38,752 bases of DNA, taken from NCBI GenBank assembly GCA_030158535.1, contig JAOASV010000220.1, positions 1-38,752 on the forward strand, in the 5' to 3' direction. Position 1 is the stretch's first letter. Every line of letters begins with the position of its first letter. Of this stretch, positions 30,962-38,752 are shown one piece after another. The translations under genes were made by a program, and so were the position numbers. Source of the stretch: Sediminibacterium sp. Its GTDB lineage: Bacteria; Bacteroidota; Bacteroidia; Chitinophagales; Chitinophagaceae. The notes beneath the pieces are model-generated. The model was not told the DNA's origin, made no database searches, and was given only the letters and a program-made list of their open reading frames with translations.

Positions 30962-31156
30962 GAAGTCTTTTAAAATGCGAAGTTGCGAATCAAGCTTGCT
31001 TGAATGAGCAAATGAGCGTTTTAAAAGAGAAACAAAAGTGAAACTTTTGTTTCAAAGACTTTGGTAAAAGAGAATTTTCGGGGATGGCAACGAACAAAGT
31101 GAGTTGACAATCCCAAAGAGAATCTCTTGGATGACAATGCGCAGCATTGGCAATCC
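30962..31156 (+). repeat. Noncoding array of inverted repeats between tRNA-Ser and the pyrC 3' end
   Basis: CTTTTAAAATGC (30967-30978)/GCGTTTTAAAAG (31016-31027); perfect 11-bp GAAACAAAAGT-GAA-ACTTTTGTTTC (31029-31053); GGGATGGCAAC (31081-31091)/GTTGACAATCCC (31103-31114); GGATGACAATGC-GCA-GCATTGGCAATCC (31129-31156). Confidence 0.85.
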
Positions 31157-31166
31157 GTAGATAATT

Positions 31167-32519
31167 CTATCTATCTCTCTCAAACTTCAACCGCATCCCA
31201 TTATTAGTAGCACTCATCACACCATTGTCATAAACCACATTTCCATTAACAAATGTTTTCATCACTTTACTTTTAAATGTATAGTTTTCAAATGGTGACC
31301 AAGCACATTTGTAGAGTAGGTTTTCTTTAGTTGCGGTCCAGCTATTATTAAGATCCACCATCACTATATCTGCGTAGTAGCCTTCTCTAATATAACCACG
31401 TTCTTTTAGTCTATAAATTTCAGCTACATGATGGCTTGTTTTTTCTACAATTTTTTGCAGCGGTAATTTATTCTGATGGTATAATTCTAGTAGTGCAGGT
31501 AATGCGTGTTGCACGAGCGGCCCGCCCGACATGGCTTTTGTGTAGTTGCCACTTTTTTCTTCTATTGTATGTGGTGCATGGTCGGTAGCAATAATATCAA
31601 TTTTGTTATCTAGTAATGCCTGAATGAGTCCTTCTTTGTCGTTACTTGTTTTAACGGCAGGGTTCCACTTTATTTTTGAACCTAGCGTATCATAATCTTT
31701 ATCAGTGAACCATAAGTGGTGCACACAGGCTTCTGCGGTTATTCTTTTATCTCTAATGTTTTGTTGCTGCTCAAATAAAGCTGCTTCCTTTTGTGTAGAA
31801 ATATGAAATAAGTGAAGTCTGTTATTGTGCTTTTTGGCAATCTCTAAAACTCGTTTAGTAGCTTCAACGCAAGCTTCTTCTGTTCTAATGAGGTGATGAT
31901 GGTTAAAAGGAATATTATCACCAAATTCTTTTTTGTATCTATCTGTATTGGTTTTAATAATACTGTCATCTTCACTATGAAGGGCTGTTAGTATGGATGT
32001 TCTTGCAAATAATTTTTCTAGATAATCTGGATAGTTGGCTAATATGCCGTGGTCGTTGTTAAAGTAGAGACCATCATCTGTGATGCCGCATACGTTTTCA
32101 GGATCGGTTAAAAGGGCTTCTTCCAAATTGTCTTGGTTGATGCCCATAAAAAACGAATAGTTAATAAGCGATGAAGCGGATGCTATCTTATATTTTTCTT
32201 CGAGTAAGGCTTGTGTTAATGTGTTAGGAATGGTATTGGGCATATCCATAAAAGACGTAATACCGCCTGCGGCGGCAGCTTTTGACTCGGAAGCAATGGT
32301 TGCTTTATGGGTTAAGCCCGGATCTCTAAAATGCACCTGATCATCAATACAGCCTGGTAGTAGGTGTAGGTTTTCGCCATTAATTTCTTGTACTTGTGCG
32401 TTAGCAGGTAGGTTAATACTCGTTGCAATTTTTTCGATGCGCTGGTTGCTAATTAGTACGTCAGAAAAAAATATTTTTCCTTCGTTAACAACTGCTACGT
32501 TTTTAATGAGGTGTTTCAT
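31167..32519 (-). CDS. pyrC: Dihydroorotase-like protein (Bacteroidetes PyrC subgroup) with atypical ligand motifs
   Basis: PGCIDDQVHFRDPGLTHKATIASESKAAAAGGITSFMDMPNT, ITAEACVHHLWFTDKDY, IKWNPAVK, DIIATDHAPHTIEEK and GPLVQHALPALLEL. Confidence 0.88.
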   Translation of the reverse strand: MKHLIKNVAVVNEGKIFFSDVLISNQRIEKIATSINLPANAQVQEINGENLHLLPGCIDDQVHFRDPGLTHKATIASESKAAAAGGITSFMDMPNTIPNTLTQALLEEKYKIASASSLINYSFFMGINQDNLEEALLTDPENVCGITDDGLYFNNDHGILANYPDYLEKLFARTSILTALHSEDDSIIKTNTDRYKKEFGDNIPFNHHHLIRTEEACVEATKRVLEIAKKHNNRLHLFHISTQKEAALFEQQQNIRDKRITAEACVHHLWFTDKDYDTLGSKIKWNPAVKTSNDKEGLIQALLDNKIDIIATDHAPHTIEEKSGNYTKAMSGGPLVQHALPALLELYHQNKLPLQKIVEKTSHHVAEIYRLKERGYIREGYYADIVMVDLNNSWTATKENLLYKCAWSPFENYTFKSKVMKTFVNGNVVYDNGVMSATNNGMRLKFERDR

Positions 32520-33472
32520 GATGTTGCTGCTCTTTCTAATTTATCATTGATAGCATTTCCCATTCCACTTGCAGGCATTTTTTGGGCAATAATCAGGTCT
32601 AGGTTTTGGTGGTCTAAACGGTGCATGGCTGCGTATAAATTTTTAGCAGCTTCTTCTAAATCGCCGCTTTGGGAAAGTGTTTCAATGGCTGAAATAAAAT
32701 CTGGTAGGGTAGTGGGTTTTAATTGCAAAACGCCAATGCTTTTACCCTGGTGTTTTGCAATTTCAGCTACCAGATTATCTGTTAAAACCGTTGTAGTATT
32801 TGGTGCGTAATGTTTAGAGAGCATGCCGGGCGCCATCACAGATTCGTTATTTGCATGCACACGCATTTTTAATGCACCTGTAATTTTTTCTATATCCTCT
32901 GTTTTGGTACTACCCTGTCTGTACAAAATGGGCTCGCCATTTTCGAAACCAATAATAGTAGATTCTATGCCTTTATCACAACTGCCGCCATCTAAAATAA
33001 TATCTAATGTACCCGTAAAATAATCTGCTACATGTTTTGCGGTAGTAGGGCTAATAGAACCAAATGGATTAGCGCTTGGAGCTGCAAGTGGGAAATCCAA
33101 AGCCTCTAATAATTCAAGTGCAACGGGGTGACCTGGAACGCGCACCCCAACTGTATTTTTACCGCCAGTTACAATATCTGGAATATGATCTTTTTTTTCT
33201 AATACCAGTGTGAGTGGACCTGGCCAAAAAGCATCTGCTAATTGTATAGCAACTTCCGGAATATTTTTTGCTACTTGCTGTAAATAGCCCGCAGATTTTA
33301 TATGAACAATGAGTGGATTATAGTGTGGCCTATTTTTTAAAGCAAATATTTTTTGAACCGCAATTTCACTATACGCATTACCAGCAAGCCCATACACTGT
33401 TTCTGTGGGCATGGCAACAATTTGGTTGTTTTGTAAGGCTGCTACTGCAGCTTGTATAGCGTTTGATGACAT
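32516..33472 (-). CDS. L-threonylcarbamoyladenylate synthase (Sua5/TsaC family), long form
   Basis: VAMPTETVYGLAGNA, IFALKNRPHYNPLIVHI, FWPGPLTLVLEK, VGVRVPGHP and PLAAPSANPFGSISPTTAKHV, plus a C-terminal Sua5 domain (APGMLSKHYAPNT). ATGA overlap with pyrC. Confidence 0.93.
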   Translation of the reverse strand: MSSNAIQAAVAALQNNQIVAMPTETVYGLAGNAYSEIAVQKIFALKNRPHYNPLIVHIKSAGYLQQVAKNIPEVAIQLADAFWPGPLTLVLEKKDHIPDIVTGGKNTVGVRVPGHPVALELLEALDFPLAAPSANPFGSISPTTAKHVADYFTGTLDIILDGGSCDKGIESTIIGFENGEPILYRQGSTKTEDIEKITGALKMRVHANNESVMAPGMLSKHYAPNTTTVLTDNLVAEIAKHQGKSIGVLQLKPTTLPDFISAIETLSQSGDLEEAAKNLYAAMHRLDHQNLDLIIAQKMPASGMGNAINDKLERAATS

Positions 33473-33480
33473 GTTATTCG

Positions 33481-34332
33481 TTATGGGTTACACCTATCGC
33501 AGTAGGTAGGGTCTTCTTCTTGTTTTCCATTTGGAAAATATGCTTCGTGGGTATGGTTACATTTTTGGCAAGCATACACATGATACAAAGTACTTTTAGT
33601 AGGTGCTTTACAGTTTTCACAAGGCAGTCCTGGAGTAGCTTCTTTAATGCCAAAGCCAGGTGTTTGACAGCTTGGGCAGGTGGTCTTTATTATTTTAATT
33701 AGTTTTTTGGTTGTATCTTCTATCACTTGCATTCTTGAAGGATTCATGTGAGCGCGCATATCTGTTTCTACATACACAGATCCATAGCATTCCATAAACC
33801 GCTTAAAAGTTTCAAGTAATTCTTTAATATCAACTATTCCTTTTGCTACTTCTTTGTAGCCCTCTTTTTTATCTTTTATAATAAGACCATGGCTAGGAAA
33901 CAAAGCACTTTGTACAAAAGCCAATAAGTCCTCTTCCGAATTTACTTCTTTAGCATTGTAATTTGTTTTTGTAGAAACTTCTCGAACTGCAATTTCTAAG
34001 CCATTTTTTTTATCTATGAATACTAGCAGTTCATCATCGGCGGGTAAAAAATAGAGTAGTGGGTGCGCTCCAAAAGAGCCCTCACTCGCAACTGCTAAAT
34101 CAGTGCCAGTAAGTTCCATAGCAAGCATACACTTTTTTTTAGCGGCGTCGATAGGGCTTAATTCCCTTTCAATTTCACCACAAAAAGTACCGAGTGCATC
34201 TGTATCCAAATTTTCGGGTACGATGCAGTTGACGCCGAGCTCTTTTTCAAGTAGTGGCGCTATGGCAAGTTGTTTTTTGTGCTTGGTTGCAATTACAATA
34301 GAGCGGCCTTCAAAAAAATTATGCTGGTTCAT
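33481..34332 (-). CDS. DUF6671-like protein with four C-terminal CxxC motifs
   Basis: FFEGRSIVIATKHKKQLAIAPLLEKELGVNCIVPENLDTDALGTFCGEIER...; CPSC, CENC, CQKC and CDRC at the C-terminus. Start at MNQHNFF (34332). Confidence 0.7.
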   Translation of the reverse strand: MNQHNFFEGRSIVIATKHKKQLAIAPLLEKELGVNCIVPENLDTDALGTFCGEIERELSPIDAAKKKCMLAMELTGTDLAVASEGSFGAHPLLYFLPADDELLVFIDKKNGLEIAVREVSTKTNYNAKEVNSEEDLLAFVQSALFPSHGLIIKDKKEGYKEVAKGIVDIKELLETFKRFMECYGSVYVETDMRAHMNPSRMQVIEDTTKKLIKIIKTTCPSCQTPGFGIKEATPGLPCENCKAPTKSTLYHVYACQKCNHTHEAYFPNGKQEEDPTYCDRCNP

Positions 34333-34603
34333 TGATAAAATCAATATGAATCGCCGAAGAAACTTTTAGAGATACATTTTTATCAGTTGCTTCTGCAATG
34401 ATTGTTTCAAGTTTTGCTAGTTCTGCTTTTAAGAATTCAACTTTTTTTAAGGCAGCATCATCTGTTTTTCCAAAGCGCTCTAAATGACTTACATTTTTTT
34501 GCGAATGAAAATTTATTTTCATTGTAAACATATTTAGTAATACGTCTTTTGCTTCTGCTACATTAAATGTGCCATCAATGAGTGTTACTTTATTATTTTC
34601 CAT
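34319..34603 (-). CDS. Conserved-looking hypothetical protein (94 aa)
   Basis: Compact ORF in the same-strand cluster, 14 nt overlap with the downstream gene; hydrophilic with a predicted helical KKVEFLKAELAKLETIIAEA segment. Confidence 0.65.
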   Translation of the reverse strand: MENNKVTLIDGTFNVAEAKDVLLNMFTMKINFHSQKNVSHLERFGKTDDAALKKVEFLKAELAKLETIIAEATDKNVSLKVSSAIHIDFINEPA

Positions 34604-34636
34604 GTTGATTTTTTAGAGGATTAGATTGCTGTTATT

Positions 34637-36073
34637 TTATTGACCTTGCCCTAATGAATAGGCGGCAGTGCCGTCAAATGCATATAGGTTCTCGGTTTTG
34701 ATGGTGTCAATGTCTTCTTCTATCGCTTTTTCTAAAAGTTCGATGATATCCGTTTTATACATTTGTTCTCCATTTTTTGCTTTAAATCTGCATCTCCAAT
34801 GGTCAGTACAAAATGTTTCTTTAAATCCATCAGGCCACACTTTAATACCTCTATTGGTAATCATAGATAGGTAAATGCCTTTGCTTTCCATTTTCTGAAT
34901 TTTACCCGCTAGTTCGTTCGGGTCTGATCCTCCCCAGTGCACAAAAAGATCAACACCTTCTAATGTTTTAGTTGCAGGTTCTTTTCTTTTGTATTTAGGA
35001 AGTTCAATTGCTAAGTTGTTAGAATAAGCAACTGCTTTTAATACCGAAGGTTTTTGACCTAAGTTAGCAATAACAGCAGCGGCAAATTCTTTGGTGCCTA
35101 CTTTTTGTTTGCTGGTACCTTCTTTAAATATATCTGGGGTATGGGTTCCGTCTTCGATGGTTTTAAGCCATGCGTTTTGAATTTTTTCAGCAACGTCTGC
35201 TTGTCCAATATGGTTTAGCATCATAATGGCACCCTGTAACAAGCCAGATGGGTTTGCAATATTTTTGCCCGCGATATCTGGTGCCGATCCGTGAATGGCT
35301 TCAAACATAGAGCACTCTTCACCAATATTGGCAGAGCCTGCAAGCCCTACAGATCCTGTGATTTGTGCAGCAACGTCGCTTAAAATATCGCCATATAAAT
35401 TTGGCATTACAATCACGTCAAATACTTCTGGGGTATCAGCTAATTTAGCAGCACCAATATCAATAATCCAGTGTTCGTTTTGAATGTTTGGATACTCTGC
35501 TGCTATTTCATTAAATACTTTACGAAACAAACCGTCTGTTTGCTTCATGATATTGTCTTTTGTAAAACAGGTTACTTTTTTTCTATTCTGTTGTTTTGCA
35601 TATTCAAAAGCGTATCTAATAATTTTTTCGCAACCAGGTCGGCTAATTAATTTCAAGCACTGCACTACTTCATCTGTTTGTTGGTGTTCGATACCTGCAT
35701 ACAGGTCTTCTTCATTTTCTCTTACAATTAAAATATCCATGATGGGATGCTTTGTTTTCACAAACGGATGCAAGCTCATGCATGGCCTAATATTTGAGTA
35801 AAGGCCTAAAAATTTTCTAGTTGAAACGTTCAAACTTTTGTAGCCGCCACCTTGAGGGGTAGTGATGGGAGATTTTAAAAACACTTTGTTGGTTCTAATA
35901 ATATCCCATGACGCTGGTGCAATGCCCGCCGTATTCCCGGCCAAAAACACTTTTTCTCCAATTTCAATTTCATCAATTGCAAATTTTGCGCCTGCTGCGG
36001 TCAAAATACTTAGGGTTGCGTCCATGATTTCTGGTCCAATGCCATCACCTTTTGCTACTGTTATTCTAGTCAT
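34637..36073 (-). CDS. icd: Isocitrate dehydrogenase, Thermus-type with C-terminal extension (probably NADP-dependent)
   Basis: MTRITVAKGDGIGPEIMDATL, LYSNIRPCMSLHPFVKTKHP, IVRENEEDLYAGIEH, MPNLYGDILSDVAAQITGSVGLAGSANIG and MFEAIHGSAPDIAGKNIANPSGL; ~140 aa C-terminal extension. Confidence 0.9.
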   Translation of the reverse strand: MTRITVAKGDGIGPEIMDATLSILTAAGAKFAIDEIEIGEKVFLAGNTAGIAPASWDIIRTNKVFLKSPITTPQGGGYKSLNVSTRKFLGLYSNIRPCMSLHPFVKTKHPIMDILIVRENEEDLYAGIEHQQTDEVVQCLKLISRPGCEKIIRYAFEYAKQQNRKKVTCFTKDNIMKQTDGLFRKVFNEIAAEYPNIQNEHWIIDIGAAKLADTPEVFDVIVMPNLYGDILSDVAAQITGSVGLAGSANIGEECSMFEAIHGSAPDIAGKNIANPSGLLQGAIMMLNHIGQADVAEKIQNAWLKTIEDGTHTPDIFKEGTSKQKVGTKEFAAAVIANLGQKPSVLKAVAYSNNLAIELPKYKRKEPATKTLEGVDLFVHWGGSDPNELAGKIQKMESKGIYLSMITNRGIKVWPDGFKETFCTDHWRCRFKAKNGEQMYKTDIIELLEKAIEEDIDTIKTENLYAFDGTAAYSLGQGQ

Positions 36074-36092
36074 TGCTTTACATTTTTAGATG

Positions 36093-36132
36093 GCGCAAAA
36101 TTGCGCAAATAAATACATAAATTTCTATTTAT
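36093..36132. promoter_or_regulatory. Two inverted repeats in the icd/lysR divergent promoter region
   Basis: GCGCAA-AA-TTGCGC (36093-36106) and ATAAAT-TTCT-ATTTAT (36117-36132); the latter overlaps a TATATTTG box at 36130-36137. Confidence 0.5.
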
Positions 36133-36161
36133 ATTTGTTATCAAAATCATAAACAAAACTT

Positions 36162-37079
36162 ATGAATTATACCCTCAATCAGTTGCAGGTATACTTAAAA
36201 GTGGTTCAAACCCAAAGCGTCACCAAGGCGTCTGAGGCACTTAACCTATCACAGCCAGCGGTGTCTATTCAGTTAAAAAACTTTCAAGATCAATTTGGCG
36301 TGCCATTAATTGAGGTTATTGGACGAAAGGTGTATATCACCGATTTTGGTAAAGAAATTGCCGAAGCCGCCGAAAATATCATTAATCAGGTCCATGCTAT
36401 CAATTACAAATCACTAGCCTACAAAAATCAATTAACGGGTCGTTTAAAAATAGCATCTGTTTCTACGGGAAAATATGTGATGCCCTTTTTTTTGTCAGGA
36501 TTCATGCGCCAGCACGCTGGTGTTGAACTATTAATGGATGTTACCAATAAGAATAAAGTATTTGAAAGCTTAAAAAACAATGAAATTGACTTTGGACTGG
36601 TGTCATTTTTGCCGTCTCTTTTGGATGTAGATAAACTAGACCTTTTACAAGACAAATTATATTTAGTAGGTAAGCGGGAAACAAATCAACAAGACAATGT
36701 TACTGCCAAAAAAATGTTTGAAAACCTGCCTATCATATTTAGAGAGGAAGGTTCAGGAACTAGGCAGGTGATGGAAAAATTTTTACAAAGTAATAATATT
36801 ACTGTGCTGCGTAAAATGGAGCTTACCTCTAATGAAGCCGTGAAACAGTCACTGATTGCGGGTCTTGGCTATTCTATTATGCCGTTTATTGGTATCCGTA
36901 AAGAAATTGTAAGCAATGAACTGCAAATTATTCCTGTTAAAGGGCTTCCTTTAAAAACAACATGGAATTTGATTTGGTTAAAGGGTAAGAAGTTATCGCC
37001 AACGGCTGCATCGTTTTTAGAATATCTGCAAAAAAATAAAGATCAAATTGTTGCGGATACATTTAGTTGGCACGAATAA
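36162..37079 (+). CDS. LysR-family transcriptional regulator
   Basis: N-terminal HTH MNYTLNQLQVYLKVVQTQSVTKASEALNLSQPAVSIQLKNFQDQFGVPLIEVIGR; LysR substrate-binding domain (FREEGSGTRQVMEKFL). Confidence 0.93.
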   Translation: MNYTLNQLQVYLKVVQTQSVTKASEALNLSQPAVSIQLKNFQDQFGVPLIEVIGRKVYITDFGKEIAEAAENIINQVHAINYKSLAYKNQLTGRLKIASVSTGKYVMPFFLSGFMRQHAGVELLMDVTNKNKVFESLKNNEIDFGLVSFLPSLLDVDKLDLLQDKLYLVGKRETNQQDNVTAKKMFENLPIIFREEGSGTRQVMEKFLQSNNITVLRKMELTSNEAVKQSLIAGLGYSIMPFIGIRKEIVSNELQIIPVKGLPLKTTWNLIWLKGKKLSPTAASFLEYLQKNKDQIVADTFSWHE

Positions 37080-37081
37080 GG

Positions 37082-38752
37082 TTATAGGTGAAAATTAACC
37101 GTTACCCCTGCGGCTCTACCCATTCCAAACACGCCTGAACCATGTGTTTTATATTTTTCGTTGAGGAGGTTAATCAAATTAATGTTTATATCTAGTTGCT
37201 TCAACACTATGCTTGCGTCAATATTAAGTGTGTTCCAGCCGGGCGTTCCAGATTTTCCAATTCTATTATCGTCCATATCTCCCTTGGCTAGCCTTGTTTG
37301 ATTGCCTGCAAATTGATGCCTGCAAGCGAGGGTCATATTTTTATGATTCCATGCAATAGAAGTTTGTCCAAAAAATGGAGGAATTCTTCTCATGGGTTCG
37401 TTTTTTGATACGTTTTGTCCATATGTATAGGTGGCATTTGTTTGTACAACAAATCCCGAATGTAATACCTGCGAAAAGGATAATTCGGCTCCTTTGATAT
37501 AGGATGATTCTATGTTTTTTTTGTTATAAACATTGTAGCCATTTATTACTTTACCATCTACAATAACTCTCGCAATAATGTCTTTTAATTGCATGTTAAA
37601 CATAGAAACAGTAAAATTCCTTTTTGGAGAATTGTATTTATATCCAATTTCTAGGTTTAATGATTTTTCTGGCTTTAAATCGTAACTCGGTATTTCGTAT
37701 CTAAAGTCTACGATACCTAATGTTCCTAGATCGTCTATATTAGGTGCTCTGTAGCCACTCGTAAATGAGCCAAATACCGCATTGTTTTTATTTGCTTGAT
37801 AGTTGATTCCAAAATTAGTTACCAGTGCAGACGGTTTTAAAGCAATATTTCCTAAATCTGTGTCTGTTATTTTAATATTTAAAAAATTGTATCGTATGCC
37901 AGTAATCAATTTAAATTTACCAGCAGTTATATAATGAATAGAAAAGAGCGAGCTATTGTTATATGTCGATTTGTTGGGGTATAAACCTCTTTTTAAAATT
38001 TGATTGCTCGTACTTGTATTTAGTTCGCTTGCAATGCTGTTTACGCGGTCTTTATAATAGTCAAAACCTGTATTGATTGTCCAAAAACTTGTTGGCTTTG
38101 AAATAATTTCCGCAGTTATACCAGTTGTATGAATTGTGTCGTTCTCGTTTCTTATAATGACAGCATTATTTTTTTGAATTGACCTGTTTTCAATTGAGCG
38201 TTGAATAGATGTATTGACTATTAATTCATTTACTATTTTATTATTACCCTTGTATTTATACTTTACATAATGTAAGTTGTGAATTTGATCATCCATCTGA
38301 TTAACCCTAAAATTTTCTAAAAGTATTTTATGATAAATGGGTATATTTTTTTGAGCAGTATTCTGACTTGAAATGGTTATATCTTGTTTGTTATCAATTT
38401 TGATTTTTGTTTTTACATCATAATTATTTTCTGAATAACCTGTAGGTGTTTGTTTGCCTATATTTCCGCCGCCCCATATATCACCATAATTTTTAAAACT
38501 AATGCCACCAATAAAATCCCATTTCTTTTGCGCAAATTGGACTTCTGTTCTGTTGGTACTTTCCATTTGATGCGTAACAAATTTGCTGATATTACTTAGA
38601 TATAACTTGCCATAATTTTTGAGTGTGTTTTGTTTGGTTTCCATTTGGATAACGCCTCCCATGGCATCCGAACCGTATTCTATAGCGCCAATACCTTTTA
38701 ATATGTCTATTTTTTTAAGGGTAAACATATCAATGGTATTTAAGTATTGGTT
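37082..38752 (-). CDS. TonB-dependent receptor, partial (N-terminus beyond window end)
   Basis: Frame open to base 38752 (NQYLNTIDMFTLKKIDILKGIGAIEYGSDAMGGVIQMETK...); plug-end motif, SGYRAPNIDDLG, LKPEKSLNLEIGYKY and a C-terminal beta-barrel strand ending in VNFHL. Confidence 0.9.
   Translation of the reverse strand, partial: NQYLNTIDMFTLKKIDILKGIGAIEYGSDAMGGVIQMETKQNTLKNYGKLYLSNISKFVTHQMESTNRTEVQFAQKKWDFIGGISFKNYGDIWGGGNIGKQTPTGYSENNYDVKTKIKIDNKQDITISSQNTAQKNIPIYHKILLENFRVNQMDDQIHNLHYVKYKYKGNNKIVNELIVNTSIQRSIENRSIQKNNAVIIRNENDTIHTTGITAEIISKPTSFWTINTGFDYYKDRVNSIASELNTSTSNQILKRGLYPNKSTYNNSSLFSIHYITAGKFKLITGIRYNFLNIKITDTDLGNIALKPSALVTNFGINYQANKNNAVFGSFTSGYRAPNIDDLGTLGIVDFRYEIPSYDLKPEKSLNLEIGYKYNSPKRNFTVSMFNMQLKDIIARVIVDGKVINGYNVYNKKNIESSYIKGAELSFSQVLHSGFVVQTNATYTYGQNVSKNEPMRRIPPFFGQTSIAWNHKNMTLACRHQFAGNQTRLAKGDMDDNRIGKSGTPGWNTLNIDASIVLKQLDININLINLLNEKYKTHGSGVFGMGRAAGVTVNFHL

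Noticed and set aside
30795-31007. 70-aa ORF spanning tRNA-Ser
   Set aside because: It reads through the tRNA and the hairpin region; spurious.
30876-31166. Genomic island or integrative element inserted at tRNA-Ser
   Set aside because: No integrase, no second copy of the tRNA 3' end seen as attR, and flanking genes are housekeeping; only the hairpin array is unusual.

Overview
This 38.7 kb window appears to be chromosomal DNA from a Bacteroidetes (Bacteroidota) bacterium, probably Chitinophagaceae/Sphingobacteriales-like. That assignment rests on a T9SS sorting domain, TAnnTTTG promoter boxes, a short NuoG and the gene repertoire. It is mostly housekeeping. In order: the 3' part of a complex I operon (nuoF partial, then nuoG-N); an orphan MacB/FtsX-like permease; a secreted S8 protease with a T9SS tail; a lipoprotein; mfd; a small DUF5679-like protein; gyrB; a PchR/AraC-like regulator; a YtcJ-like amidohydrolase; fumC; an alkaline-phosphatase-like protein; a B12-binding/crotonase pair; gltX; a polysaccharide deacetylase; tatD; tRNA-Ser(GGA); an icd/hypothetical/DUF6671-like/sua5/pyrC gene cluster; a LysR regulator; and a partial TonB-dependent receptor. 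I found no CRISPR array, phage, transposase or obvious defence island. The observations I think most deserve a second look are: (1) an in-frame amber codon interrupting the enoyl-CoA hydratase; (2) a ~195 bp noncoding array of related hairpins directly after tRNA-Ser; (3) a dihydroorotase with altered metal-ligand motifs; (4) a DUF5679-like mini-protein that has lost its zinc-ribbon cysteines; (5) several start codons exactly 4 nt downstream of a TAnnTTTG-type box, suggesting leaderless mRNAs; (6) a 17-bp x3 tandem repeat upstream of mfd. No tools were run. Family names come from motif recognition and remembered family knowledge.
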